64,000 nt of DNA, taken from assembly GCF_016772475.1 (NCBI RefSeq), contig NZ_CP068596.1, forward strand, positions 62,001 through 126,000. Reading direction: 5' to 3'. Origin of the DNA: Paenibacillus sonchi (lineage in GTDB: Bacteria > Bacillota > Bacilli > Paenibacillales > Paenibacillaceae). Below, piece by piece: positions 27,480 through 38,800 of the stretch; position 1 is the stretch's first letter; each line of letters starts with the position of its first letter. The notes under the pieces were generated by a model that saw only the letters and a list, made by a program, of their open reading frames with translations, was not told the origin of the DNA and made no database searches. The translations under genes and the position numbers were made by a program.

Positions 27480-28986
27480 CGGTCAGTTGTCACGGGAGGA
27501 AGCCCTCAAGCTGATATCCAGAAACCACCATCATAGACCTTCACGGACGGTGCTGTCGGCAGGACAGAAAGGAATGTGGGCCGAGCATATGCTATCGCCC
27601 GGCAACTGGGCATATCATACTCCCGGTGCCTTTAAGGTATCAGCTGGATTTGACCTGAAGTTTCTCCATAAGGCGCTAGAGTATATGCTGTCGTTTCATC
27701 CGTCCCTCCAAACGGTACTGGTCCGGGAGGAAGGAGAGTTTTTCCCGTACCAGTTGACGGGAGGATCAGTGGTTCTGGAGATCAACCGGTCCTCTGCGGT
27801 CGGATTGACTGAAGATGAGGTCAACAGTCTGCTCTGGGATGAGATTAAACGGCCCTTTGATTTGGAAGCGGGACCGCTCTTTCGCACATGCCTTTATGAA
27901 GTGTCGGAGGATTATGCAATATTGCTGTTCACGTTCCACCACATCATTCTCGACGGCCTTTCTTCACAGCTGTTTCTGAGCGACTTGCAGGCCTGCTATT
28001 CCTCATTCAGCCAGGGGAGAACACCGGTACTTCAGGAACGCCGCGCTGATTTCACCGACTATGTTCATTACGAACAGCGTTATCTCCAAAGCGATAAGGC
28101 CGTCAGAGACCGCAGCTTTTGGTTGGAACGGCTGGCCCAGCCTGTACCCGCTTTGGAGCTGCCCATGACCGGTATCTGCTCAGCCCCTTCCCAGGAAGGG
28201 GCGTCTTTTTCATTTTCGGTTTCAGGCGGGCTGGTTGCCGCCTTAAAGTCCGTACGCATGTCCAGACCGGTGACGCTTTTCTCTATAATGATGGCGGCGT
28301 ATCAGCTGGTTCTTTCCCGATTTGGCAATCAAAGCGACATTTCCATCGGGACGCCTGTGGCCGGCAGACCGGAAGGAAGATTTGATAATGTAATCGGTAA
28401 TTTCATGAACATGATTGTGATTAGGAATGACATTGATCCAGGCGATACGCTGCTCGCGTTAATTGAGAAGGTTCACCGGACGGTGCTAGTATCCCTTGAG
28501 CACAGCCAGTATCCGTATTACACATTGGCCCGGGAGCTTAATGAACGGCGTCCGTCCGGGGAACGTTTTTTGTTTCAGGCGGCGTTTTATTTTCAGAACG
28601 GAATTCAGGCAGCGGAGGATGATATCTTCCTGGGTTGTCTACACCATATCCATCAGCTTGGGGAATTCGACTTAACGCTGGAAGTAATCGAGAAACCGGA
28701 TGGGTGTTTGCTCCATCTAAAATATAATCCCGGTTTGTATACACCCGATACAGTGGCGGCAATTGCCAGCCACTATATCCGTGCCCTCGAAGCAATAGCA
28801 GCGCAAGGAGATACGCAACTCTCCGGGGTTACGCTACTGTCCGAGGAAGAACGCCAGTTGTTGCTTTACGGCTTGAACGATACTAAGACGGATTATCCCC
28901 GCGGGCTAACCTTTGTAGATCTGTTCTGTGAACAGGTCAAGCGCTCCCCCATACTGAAGCGGTGCGCTTCCGGGAGGAAAGCCTGA
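27445..28986 (+). CDS. megasynthase 2, fragment 1: docking helix and condensation domain (toward Gly)
   Basis: ATG 27445 overlaps the previous gene; TTG 27424 or GTG 27436 are alternatives and no ribosome site is strong, so translation may be coupled. The first 35 residues form a docking helix (FADGQLSREEALKLI). The condensation domain follows (about 27535-28850) with an intact HHIILDG catalytic motif. The adenylation domain begins at LLSEEERQLLLYG. The frame breaks at a C5 run (28946-28950); one more C gives RSPHTEAVRFREESLTY. The intact gene would run 27445-44241, about 5600 residues. Confidence 0.88.
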   Translation: MIEREIYQKFADGQLSREEALKLISRNHHHRPSRTVLSAGQKGMWAEHMLSPGNWAYHTPGAFKVSAGFDLKFLHKALEYMLSFHPSLQTVLVREEGEFFPYQLTGGSVVLEINRSSAVGLTEDEVNSLLWDEIKRPFDLEAGPLFRTCLYEVSEDYAILLFTFHHIILDGLSSQLFLSDLQACYSSFSQGRTPVLQERRADFTDYVHYEQRYLQSDKAVRDRSFWLERLAQPVPALELPMTGICSAPSQEGASFSFSVSGGLVAALKSVRMSRPVTLFSIMMAAYQLVLSRFGNQSDISIGTPVAGRPEGRFDNVIGNFMNMIVIRNDIDPGDTLLALIEKVHRTVLVSLEHSQYPYYTLARELNERRPSGERFLFQAAFYFQNGIQAAEDDIFLGCLHHIHQLGEFDLTLEVIEKPDGCLLHLKYNPGLYTPDTVAAIASHYIRALEAIAAQGDTQLSGVTLLSEEERQLLLYGLNDTKTDYPRGLTFVDLFCEQVKRSPILKRCASGRKA

Positions 28987-29840
28987 CCTATCTGGAGCTG
29001 TTCAGGCGTGCCAAGACGCTCGCTTTCCATCTGCAGGCTAACGGAGTCGCGAAGGGGAACTTTGTGGGCATTTACCTAAATCGTTCCCTGGATCTTCTTG
29101 CGGCCTTGATTGGCGTGCAGATGGCTGGCGGCGTATACATTCCTCTGGACCCACTATATCCAAGGGAACGCTTGGCCGATATGTTCGGGGAGAGTGCATT
29201 ATCATATGTGCTGACGCATTCGTCCCTCCGGTCCGGCTTGCCACAATTTGACGGTGCGGTGTTGTGCGTTGATGGAGCTGATGTGGGGCAGTCTGTCTGT
29301 CCGAAGGAACTGGAGATTATTGCCCCTTTGGTCCCCTTACAGCCTGAGGACCCGGTATATCTCATATTTACATCCGGTTCCACCGGCAAGCCCAAAGGAA
29401 TTATGGTGAGCCAGGTTGGATTGACCAACTTTCTGTGCTCTATGGCCGGGCAACCCGGTTGTACGCAGGATGATAGGCTGCTTGCCGTAACCACGGTCTG
29501 CTTCGATATTGCGGGACTGGAATTGTATTTGCCGCTTATTGTTGGTGCCCAATTGGAAATAGCTCCGGAGGACATCCAGAAAGATGGCATCCTCCTGCTG
29601 GACAAGCTGTCGGAAGGCAGAATCACCATGATGCAGGCGACCCCCGCAACATGGAACATGCTGCTTGCGGCGGGCTGGGATTCCCCCTACAGATCAAAAT
29701 GCTGTGCGGCGGCGAAGCCTTGTCCCGGGAATTGGCGGATAAGCTGCTGCTCTTGGGCAACGGGCTCTGGAACCTGTATGGACCAACGGAGACCACTATA
29801 TGGTCTTCCGTCAGTAAAGTGGAGAGCACGGACCGTATGA
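28953..29840 (+). CDS. megasynthase 2, fragment 2: N-terminal part of the glycine adenylation domain
   Basis: Middle piece between two frameshifts; it has no start of its own. It contains A3 (FTSGSTGKPKG) and the A4-A5 region (CFDIAGLELY, MMQATPATW). With the rest of the domain in the next fragment (MLCGGEAL, WNLYGPTETTIW) the ten-residue code reads D-I-L-Q-L-G-L-I-W (plus Lys), the established glycine signature. The frame breaks at a C5 run (29683-29687); one added C gives WDSPLQIKMLCGGEAL. Confidence 0.88.
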   Translation, partial: TEAVRFREESLTYLELFRRAKTLAFHLQANGVAKGNFVGIYLNRSLDLLAALIGVQMAGGVYIPLDPLYPRERLADMFGESALSYVLTHSSLRSGLPQFDGAVLCVDGADVGQSVCPKELEIIAPLVPLQPEDPVYLIFTSGSTGKPKGIMVSQVGLTNFLCSMAGQPGCTQDDRLLAVTTVCFDIAGLELYLPLIVGAQLEIAPEDIQKDGILLLDKLSEGRITMMQATPATWNMLLAAGWDSPYRSKCCAAAKPCPGNWRISCCSWATGSGTCMDQRRPLYGLPSVKWRARTV

Positions 29841-32800
29841 GCATTGGCCGGCCTATTGCGAATACGCAATTCTATGTGCTGGATGCATCGCTCCAGCCCG
29901 TGCCTGCCGGTGTCACCGGAGAGCTGTATATTGGCGGGGACGGGGTCGCTATCGGCTATTTTAACAGGGATGAGGAAACGAAGCGCAGTTTTTTACCCGA
30001 CCCTTTTCATCCGGGTCAAGCCTCAAGGATGTACAAGACCGGGGATTTGGCCCGTTATCTGCAGGATGGCAACTTGGATTATCTTGGGCGAGCGGATTTT
30101 CAGGTCAAAATCCGGGGGTTCCGCATAGAGCTGGGCGAAATCGAGAATGTGCTACATAAGACCGGAGGAATTGCTGAAGCGGTTGTGGTGGCGCGGGAAG
30201 AAGGGAATGACAAGCAGCTGACGGCGTTCCTTGTTCCGCTGCATATGGACAGGCTGCCGGAAGTGCTGGATCTGCAAAGGCAAGTTCGGCTCGTTTTGCC
30301 GGAGTATATGGTTCCTTCCCGGATCATATATGTATCCGGTTATCCCCTGACGTTAAACCGCAAGGTGGATCGGAAGCAACTGGCGTCTGCCGGGCTTGAG
30401 CATATTGTGCATTTGTTCGGTCTGCCCGGTTCCGTTCCGGCTGACAAGAAGAGCGGGCAGGAGACACAACAGTTACATACCTCCGGCGGTTCGGCCCCGG
30501 ATCTGCAGCCTTTGGCCGAGAATGAGCTGTTCCGTCTTGCTGGAGAAATAAAAGCGCTGCCCGATGGAGCAAGCGCGCTGACGAACCTGGGCCAGATGGG
30601 GTTCGACTCCATCTCCTTTACTGGTCTGGCTGCGCTTATCAACAAGCATTACGGTGTGAAGACCAATCCGACTCTCTTTTACAACTATTCTACGATCCGG
30701 GACTTTGCCGGTTATTTAACGACGGCATACCCCGGTAAGATGGCTTCTCATCACGGCCGGCCGCTTCCTGAAGAAATACGGCGTACCAAAGCTCCGGATA
30801 CCTCTGCCAAGAGAGCGGCGGATGAGCGGGCTGGTGGTGGAGACGAAGGCAGCCGAGCGGCTAATGCCGGAGATATTGCAATAGTCGGCATGAGCGGTAA
30901 GCTGCCAGGTTCAGCAACTCTGAATCAGTTCTGGCAGCAGATTGTCGCCGAACGGGATTTGATTACGGAGATTCCGGCGGACCGCTGGGACTGGAAGCAA
31001 TATTACGATGAAACCAATGAAGACCCGAACAAGTCCGTTTCCAAATGGGGCGGATTTATTCCGGATGTCGATAAATTCGATGCTGCCTTCTTCGGAATTT
31101 CTCCACGGGAGGCGCAACTGATGGACCCGCAGCAGCGGATCATGCTGGAGACTGTCTGGGCGGCTTTCGAGGATGCCGGATACAGACCTTCCATGCTCTC
31201 CGGCTCCCAAACAGGTGTTTTTATCGGTGCGACCAGCTCCGATTATGCCGAAATCCTTATGAGGGAGACGGAGATTGATCCTCATACCTTATCAGGCATT
31301 GTTACGGCAGTCATCCCGAACCGCATCTCTTATTTCTATAACTTGAAAGGTCCAAGCGAACTGACCGATACGGCATGTTCCAGCTCGTTGGTGAGCGTTA
31401 ATCGGGCAGTGGAAGCGATACGCAGCGGTGCCTGCGATATGGCGCTGGCAGGCGGTGTCAACCTGATCTTGAGCCCGTTCGCCCACATAGCGCTTAGCAA
31501 GATCAACATGTTAAGCAAGGATGGAAGGTGCAAGGCTTTCGATTCTTCGGCTAACGGTTATGTCCGTGGGGAAGGCTGTGCGGTTGTCTTCCTAAAGCGG
31601 ATGTCGCAGGCGTTGGCGGACGGCGACCACATCTACGCGGTCATCAAGGGAACGGCGGTCAATCATGGCGGCAGAACCAACTCGCTGACTGCACCCAACA
31701 GCACAGCCCAGCAGGAATTGATTGTATCGGCCTTCCACGATGCAGGCTTTGATCCGGCTACCCTCGGTTATCTGGAAGCTCACGGAACGGGAACCGCACT
31801 AGGCGATCCTATCGAGGTCAACGGAATGACGGCGGCGTTGCACCAGCTTTACCGGGAATGGGGTCGGCCTGCCGCGGAGGTGCCCCATTGCGGCATAGGC
31901 TCGGTCAAAACAAACATCGGACATCTGGAAGCGTTGGCCGGAGTGGCTGGGCTGATTAAGGTAGTGCTGGCTTTGTATCACAAGCAGCTTCCGGGCAATC
32001 TTCATCATCGGGAGGTGAACCCCTACATCTCGCTGGACGGAGGTCCGCTGTATCTTGTGGGTCGAACTAGGCAGTGGGAGCGACTTAAGGATGGGGCGGG
32101 CAATGACGTTCCGCTCCGGGGCGGCGTCAGCTCCTTCGGATTCGGTGGAACCAACGCCCATGTGCTGCTGGAGGAATATGTAAGCGGACCTCCAGAAGCG
32201 CAGGCGGCACCGGAAGGGTCGCCGGTTATCATCGTGCTGTCCGCCAAGGGAACAGATGAATTGAAACGGCAGGCGGATAATCTGGTTCGGTATCTGGACG
32301 AGATGCGGACAAGCGGTATGGCGATTCCGCTTGAGAAGATCGCCTATACATTGCAGACGGGCCGGGAACCGCTGCAGGAGCGGCTTGCGGTTATTGTATC
32401 GGATACCGCTGAATTACGGGACAAGCTCGGCTTGTATTTGAAGGGAGAAGACCTGGGTGCCCATATGTATGCATCGGCTTACAGCCAAGGTCTGGAAGCG
32501 GTTCTGGACGATGGGGATCTGGCCGAGATTATAGACCGGCTTGCCGCACAAGGCAACTGGGATAAGATAGCCCGGCTCTGGCTGAAGGGCTTCGAGCCGG
32601 ATTGGAGACGGTTGTATACCGGCGTCGGACCGGGCAGAATCTCGTTGCCGACGTATTCTTTCGCCAGAGAATCCCATTGGGTGCCGGTACGGAACCGAAA
32701 GCCGCAATATGGAATATCCTCCGACAGCGAAGCAGCCTTAACGGCTATGCTGGACAATATCTTGCCCGCAAAAAGTGTGCGGGAAGGGCTTGTATTCCGC

Positions 32801-35800
32801 AAGGTCTGGAGCTCTTCCCACCCGGTTGTTCGTGACCATAAGGTTAACGGGAAATATGTGTTTCCGGGAACGGGATATGTGGAAATGGTTGTTGAAGCGG
32901 CGGAAATGCTCGGAGGCGCGCATTCATGGCGAATATCAGACATCGTATGGCTACAGCCGCTGACCGTGGAGGAAGATGTACCGGCCGAAGTGCATATTTC
33001 GGTGCAGGATGCTGGGAATTCCTTTCGGTTCCAGGTGGAGAGCGCCAGTTCTAATTCCAGCGGGACCAGGCTGCACGCCAATGGGAGTGTGTCCATAGCC
33101 AGCGGGGCTGCTCACCAGGATGCGGCTGAATATGTGAATGTTAGCGAGATCATGGCACGTTGTCCGCAACATATGGAAAAGCAGGCATTTTATTCACGGA
33201 TTGCAGCAGGAAGCGGCATCGTCTACGGCCCTTTCTTCCAGGCTATGGCAGAGGTATGGCATAGTGAGAAGGAAGTGCTGGGTCTGATTCAACTGCCGAA
33301 GGAAGCTTCCGAAGAGCTGAACAACTATACAGTTCATCCTGTATTGCTGGATTGTGTGCTCCAATCAATGGGCTGCCTGTTTAATCAAAATACGGAGCAG
33401 GGGGTAGCCAAGCTGCCATTCTCCGCAGAAGAGATTCATATTATGGAGCCCTTACGTTCTCGGGAGTACTACGTCTATGCTATCCAAGCGGGCAAAGATG
33501 TGCATAATCTGGCGCTCATCGACATGCAGGGTAAAATATGCGTAACCTTCCACAGGCTAGCTTCCCGCGAGGTCAAAAAAGCGGAGAACCGGAGTCTCTA
33601 TGTTCCGCAGTGGGTTATGGGCGGTCATAGTGGACACCGGCCCGGCACGCCAACGAAGAACGGGCGTGTGCTTATGATCTCCGGAGAGCAAGAGGTTCCG
33701 GGCATAAGTGACTTCATCCATGCCTTGCGGAACAAGATTACGGATTGTCTGGAAATCCGAATAGCTCAAGAAACGTCCATGGAGGCAGGCGGCAGTTGGA
33801 CCGTTGCCTATAACGATGAGGCGGCTTACCGGAGAACGGTGGAGGAGAACGGCATTGCCGAAATCTACTTCCTTGGTGGACTTCAAGACAGTCCTGCCTC
33901 CATCAGCGATATATCCGGGTGGGAAGCAAGTCAAAGCTGCGGTATTCTAGCGCTGTTCCATCTGGTTAAGGCCATTGGCAGCACCGAGGGAATCCGGCTC
34001 ATTGTTGTAACAAACGGCATCTTCCAGGTTCTGCCCGGCGAGTCAACGAATCCGGTACATGCTGCCATAAGCGGATTCATAAAAAGCGCATCGCTGGAAT
34101 ATCCCGACCTGTCTCTACTGCTGGCGGATCTTCCGCAGACGGGCAGCCTGGATATGGAAACAAACAGCCGGGCGGCCGATGCTGCTCTTGAAGCAGCATC
34201 GGCGGGAGCAGCCGGTGAGCTTGCCGTTCGCCACGGCAAGCTGTATACCCGTAGGGTTATCGGTCTTAATCTCCCGTCCGATGAAGGCGTCGCCTTCCGG
34301 AACAGAGGGGTATACTGGATTGCCGGTGCAGGCGGGATCGGTTGGGAGCTGGCTCTACATCTGGGCAGGACTGTCCAGGCCCGTCTGATTCTGACAGGAC
34401 GCAGCCAACTGACGGAAGAAATGGAACGGAAGCTTGCCGGCATCCGCCAGGCGGGAGGAGAGGCTACCTATATTCAGGCTGATCTTACCGATCCGGCAGC
34501 TCTCAGAGCAGCAATCGAACAGACCCATACTTTATACGGATCCATCAATGGGGTATTCCATTCGGCAATGGTGCTTCAAGATATGAGAATTGAGAACATG
34601 ATCGAGGATAATCTGAAGAATGTTCTTGCTCCCAAGCTGGTAGGATCTGTTACACTAGGCGAAGCTTTTAAGGACGTGCCGTTGGATTTTATGGTCTTCT
34701 TTTCTTCAACGAATTCCATTCTGGGCAATCAAGGCCAGAGCAATTACAGTGCGGCTTGTTCTTTTCAGGACGCATTCTCGGCTTGGCTTGGAACCCAGAC
34801 CGGTTATCCGGTCAAGGTCATTAACTGGAGCTTCTGGGGCAATGTCGGAGCTGTGGCATCAGATGGATACCTCAGATTACTTACGGAAGCCGGTCTGCTT
34901 CCCATCGATACGGCGGAAGGTATGCAGGTGATTAGCCGAGCGTTGGCTCTGCCGGTCCCGCAGGTGCTGATGTTCAAAGCCCAAGCGGAGTTGATCCAGA
35001 GTCTGGAGTTCTTCCACCATAACATCCGCGCAACCGTTTATCCGGTCAGGCTGCCATCCGTTATTAAGGACATCAGCTTGGATTCCGGGTTGCGTAAGAA
35101 CGGGATGGAGCAGATAGACTTCCTGAAAAGCGGATTTAAGGAGCTTGAAAGATTCGGCCTGCTGGCCCTTTTGCTGTATTTCAGGGAGAACGGTCTGTTT
35201 GTGGCAGCGGGTGAACGTTACAGCCAACAGGAGCTGCTGAAGACACTCGGCATTGTGCAAAAGTATGAGCAACTGTTCAGTGCATTACTGGATATCATTG
35301 AACGGGGCGGTTTCATTGCCCGGAACAGGGATGAACTGGTCGTCACCTCTATGGCTGACGAAGAGCAATTCCAGATTACCGATGACCACTTGGAATCGCT
35401 CAAGACATCGCTTGAGCGTTCTTATCCGTCTCTGGCACCGTACTTCCATTTGACCTGGCAATGTGTGGCTCATTATTCGGAAGTACTCAGTGGCCGGAAA
35501 GATTATGTAGAGATTATGTTCCCGGGCGGCTCCAAGGAGCTGGTCCAGAACATTTACCGGGGCAACCACATCATTGATTATTACAACGGATTGGTTGCCG
35601 ATGCAGTCTGTAGCTATATCCATAAGCGAAGGGCTGCCGGAGACGGCTCGCCGGTCCGAATCCTGGAGATTGGAGCGGGTACAGGCGGCACAAGCGCTAT
35701 TGTCCTTGACCGGCTGGAACGCATGGGCGTGCCGCGCGGACTGGTCGAATATGTGTATTCGGATATATCGGCAAGCTTCACGGCCTATGGTGATGAGACT

Positions 35801-38800
35801 TATGGGGGCCGGTACGGTTTTGTTCGTTTTCAAGTCCTCGACATTGAGCGGGAGCCTGGCGGGCAGGGATTTGCGGCGGACAGCTTCGATTTAATTCTGG
35901 CAACGAATGTGCTGCATGCGACCGGATCGGTGGAGAAGACTCTGCGGAATATGAAGGAGCTGCTTAAAAACAAAGGACTTGTTGTAATCAACGAGATCAC
36001 CAAATTCCAGATTTTCTCCACCTTGACCTTCGGTCTGACGGGAGGATGGTGGAATTTCACCGATTCGGGGCGGATCAAGGGCTCCCCGCTTTTAAGCACC
36101 GGAGCCTGGGAAGAGTACCTGAACCGCAACGGTTATGCCCATGTCAGCATCTACGGGCTAGCAGATGAGGACGGGGTTAACGATCAATCTGTCCTATTGG
36201 CCGAAGGAAACGGCGTAGTCATCTCTGAAGGGGCGGGGAACCCTGCAGCAGAGAGTGCGGCACAAGAGCTGAGGGAGAGAGCGCCGGTCGGGAAGGAACA
36301 GCCGAAGCCTGCTCCGGTACAAGAAATCATACTCTCAAACCCGACAGCGGCAGTAGCGGCGAGTGCGGGTGCCGGGATGACGGAAGAGGGACTGCATCGG
36401 ACCGTCTGCCAATATATCAAACAACTGCTGTCCCGCAAACTGAAGATGGAACAGGACAAAATCGGGGAGCAGACGTTATTTGAAAAGCTTGGCGTCGATT
36501 CCCTCATCATCATCGAGCTGAACAAGGAGCTGGGGAAGGATTTCAGCAAGCTTCCGTCCACGCTGTTCTTTGAGCACGCTACGGTTGAAGCTCTGGCATC
36601 CTACTTTGTAAGGGAGCACTCGGCAAGACTGACGGAAATGTTCGGAGTGAAGGCACATTCAGATGCCCCAGCCCGGGTCGGTTCGTTGTTTGCACAGAAG
36701 AAGGAACAACCTTCCGGTATGGAGGAAACAAGTCCTGCAGACGTTACGAAGAAGCATACCGAAATGGTGTCCGGCACTACGGACATTGCCATCATCGGTT
36801 TATCTGGCCGTTATCCCTTAGCCGAAACGCTGGATGAATTCTGGGATAATCTGAAGCAGGGACGCAACTGTGTTACAGAGGTGCCGGCGGAACGTTGGAA
36901 ATGGGAGCGTTATTACGATCCCGACAACCGCGAGCAAGGAAAAGGAAGCAGCAAGTGGGGCGGATTTATCCGGGATGTGGACAAGTTCGATGCTGAACTG
37001 TTCCATATTCCAGGCGATCATGCCAGGGAGATGGACCCTCAGGAAAGACTGTTCTTGGAAACGACCTGGTCGCTCCTGGAGGATGCGGGCTATCCCGGGC
37101 AGAAGCTGGCGGACAAGGGGGATAAGGTCGGGGTATTCGTCGGTGCCATGTACGGCGCTTACGGGCAGCTTGCCGCCAGTGCATGGGAGAAAGGTGCGGC
37201 GACCAACGCCCAATCCGCTTATTGGATTATCGCCAACCGGACATCTCATTTCTTCAATTTTACGGGTCCCAGCATTGCGGTCGATACGGCTTGCTCATCT
37301 TCGCTGTCAGCCATACATTATGCCTGCGGAAGTCTTGCGAACGGGGACTGCAATGTGGCGGTAGCCGGCGGCATCAATCTCATTCTTCACCCGAGACAGC
37401 ATGTACGTCTGGCCAACTTGAACAATCTGGCCGGATCGGATCAGAACCGGTCCTTCGGAGAAGGGGCCGACGGTTTTGTTGAGGGCGAAGGAATCGGAGC
37501 CGTTCTGCTGAAGCCTCTGAGTCAGGCAGTCCGTGACAACGACTATATCTATGGCGTGATTAAAGGCACGGCCGTCAACAGCGGCGGGCAATCGAGCAGC
37601 TTCAACACGCCGAGTCTCAGCGCTCAGACAGAGGTGGTGGAGCAAGCAATACGGCGGTCAGGTGTAGATCCGGAGAGCATCAGTTATGTGGACGCCCATG
37701 CGACCGGAACGGCATTGGGAGATCCGCTCGAAGTACGGGCGCTGAGCATCGCGTATTCCAGATTCACCTCCAAGAAAAGCTATTGTTCTATCGGATCGGT
37801 CAAATCCAATATCGGCCATCTGGAGGCGTCATCGGGAATATCCGCTCTGACCAAGGTTTTGCTGCAGATGAGATACGGCAAGCTTGCACCGAGCATCCAC
37901 GCCGACAGGTTAAACCCGTATATTGCATTCGAGGATTCACCGTTCTATCTGCAGCGGGAATTGACGGAATGGAACCGCCCAGCGGTTCTGGTGAACGGGG
38001 AGCAGAAGACTCATCCGCTTAGAGCGGGAATCAGCTCCTTCGGGGCGGGCGGCTCCAATGCGCATGTCATTGTGGAGGAATACAGGAAGGAAGCAGTGGA
38101 AGCGTATAGCACCAGGCCGGTGCTTGTTGTGCTGTCGGCCCATCAGGAGAGTAGTCTACTGGCGTATGCGGAAGCACTCCAGCGGTATATTGCGAAACGG
38201 CTGACACCGGAAGCGGAAGAAACCTTGTCCCTGGAGCAGATCGCTTACACGCTGCAAACGGGCCGCGCGGAGATGAAAGAACGGCTTGCCTTTGTTGCGG
38301 CTGATCTAACGGAGCTGACCGCGAAGCTCACTTTGATTGGCAGGGGGGAACCGGTGCAAGGCCTGTTTAGAGGCAGTGCCGGTCAACGCTCTGGAAAGAA
38401 AGCGCTGACTGATGGAAGCCTGGAAACGATTGCCTCGCATTGGGTGGAAGGTGGAAAGGTAATCTGGGAAGCGTTGTATCTAGATAGCCGGAAGCCGGAC
38501 CGCTTACCGCTCCCGACGTATTGCTTTGACCGCAAGTCATACTGGCTTACGGATGGGAGAAGGGAGGGTGAAGTTCCAGAACGTGCAGCTTATACAGCAA
38601 CATATCATTATAATGAGCCCTATGTAAGGGATCATTTGTCCATGGACAGACGCACCTTATTGGGGGTTACTTACTGCAGTCTGGCCTATGAAGCATTCCG
38701 GCGCTCCGCACCGGATGCTCCATTGCTGCATATCAGGAGCATGCTTTTTCAGGAGCCGGTTGAAGTGGCAGAAGGAGAACAGGTAGAATTAACGGCCTGT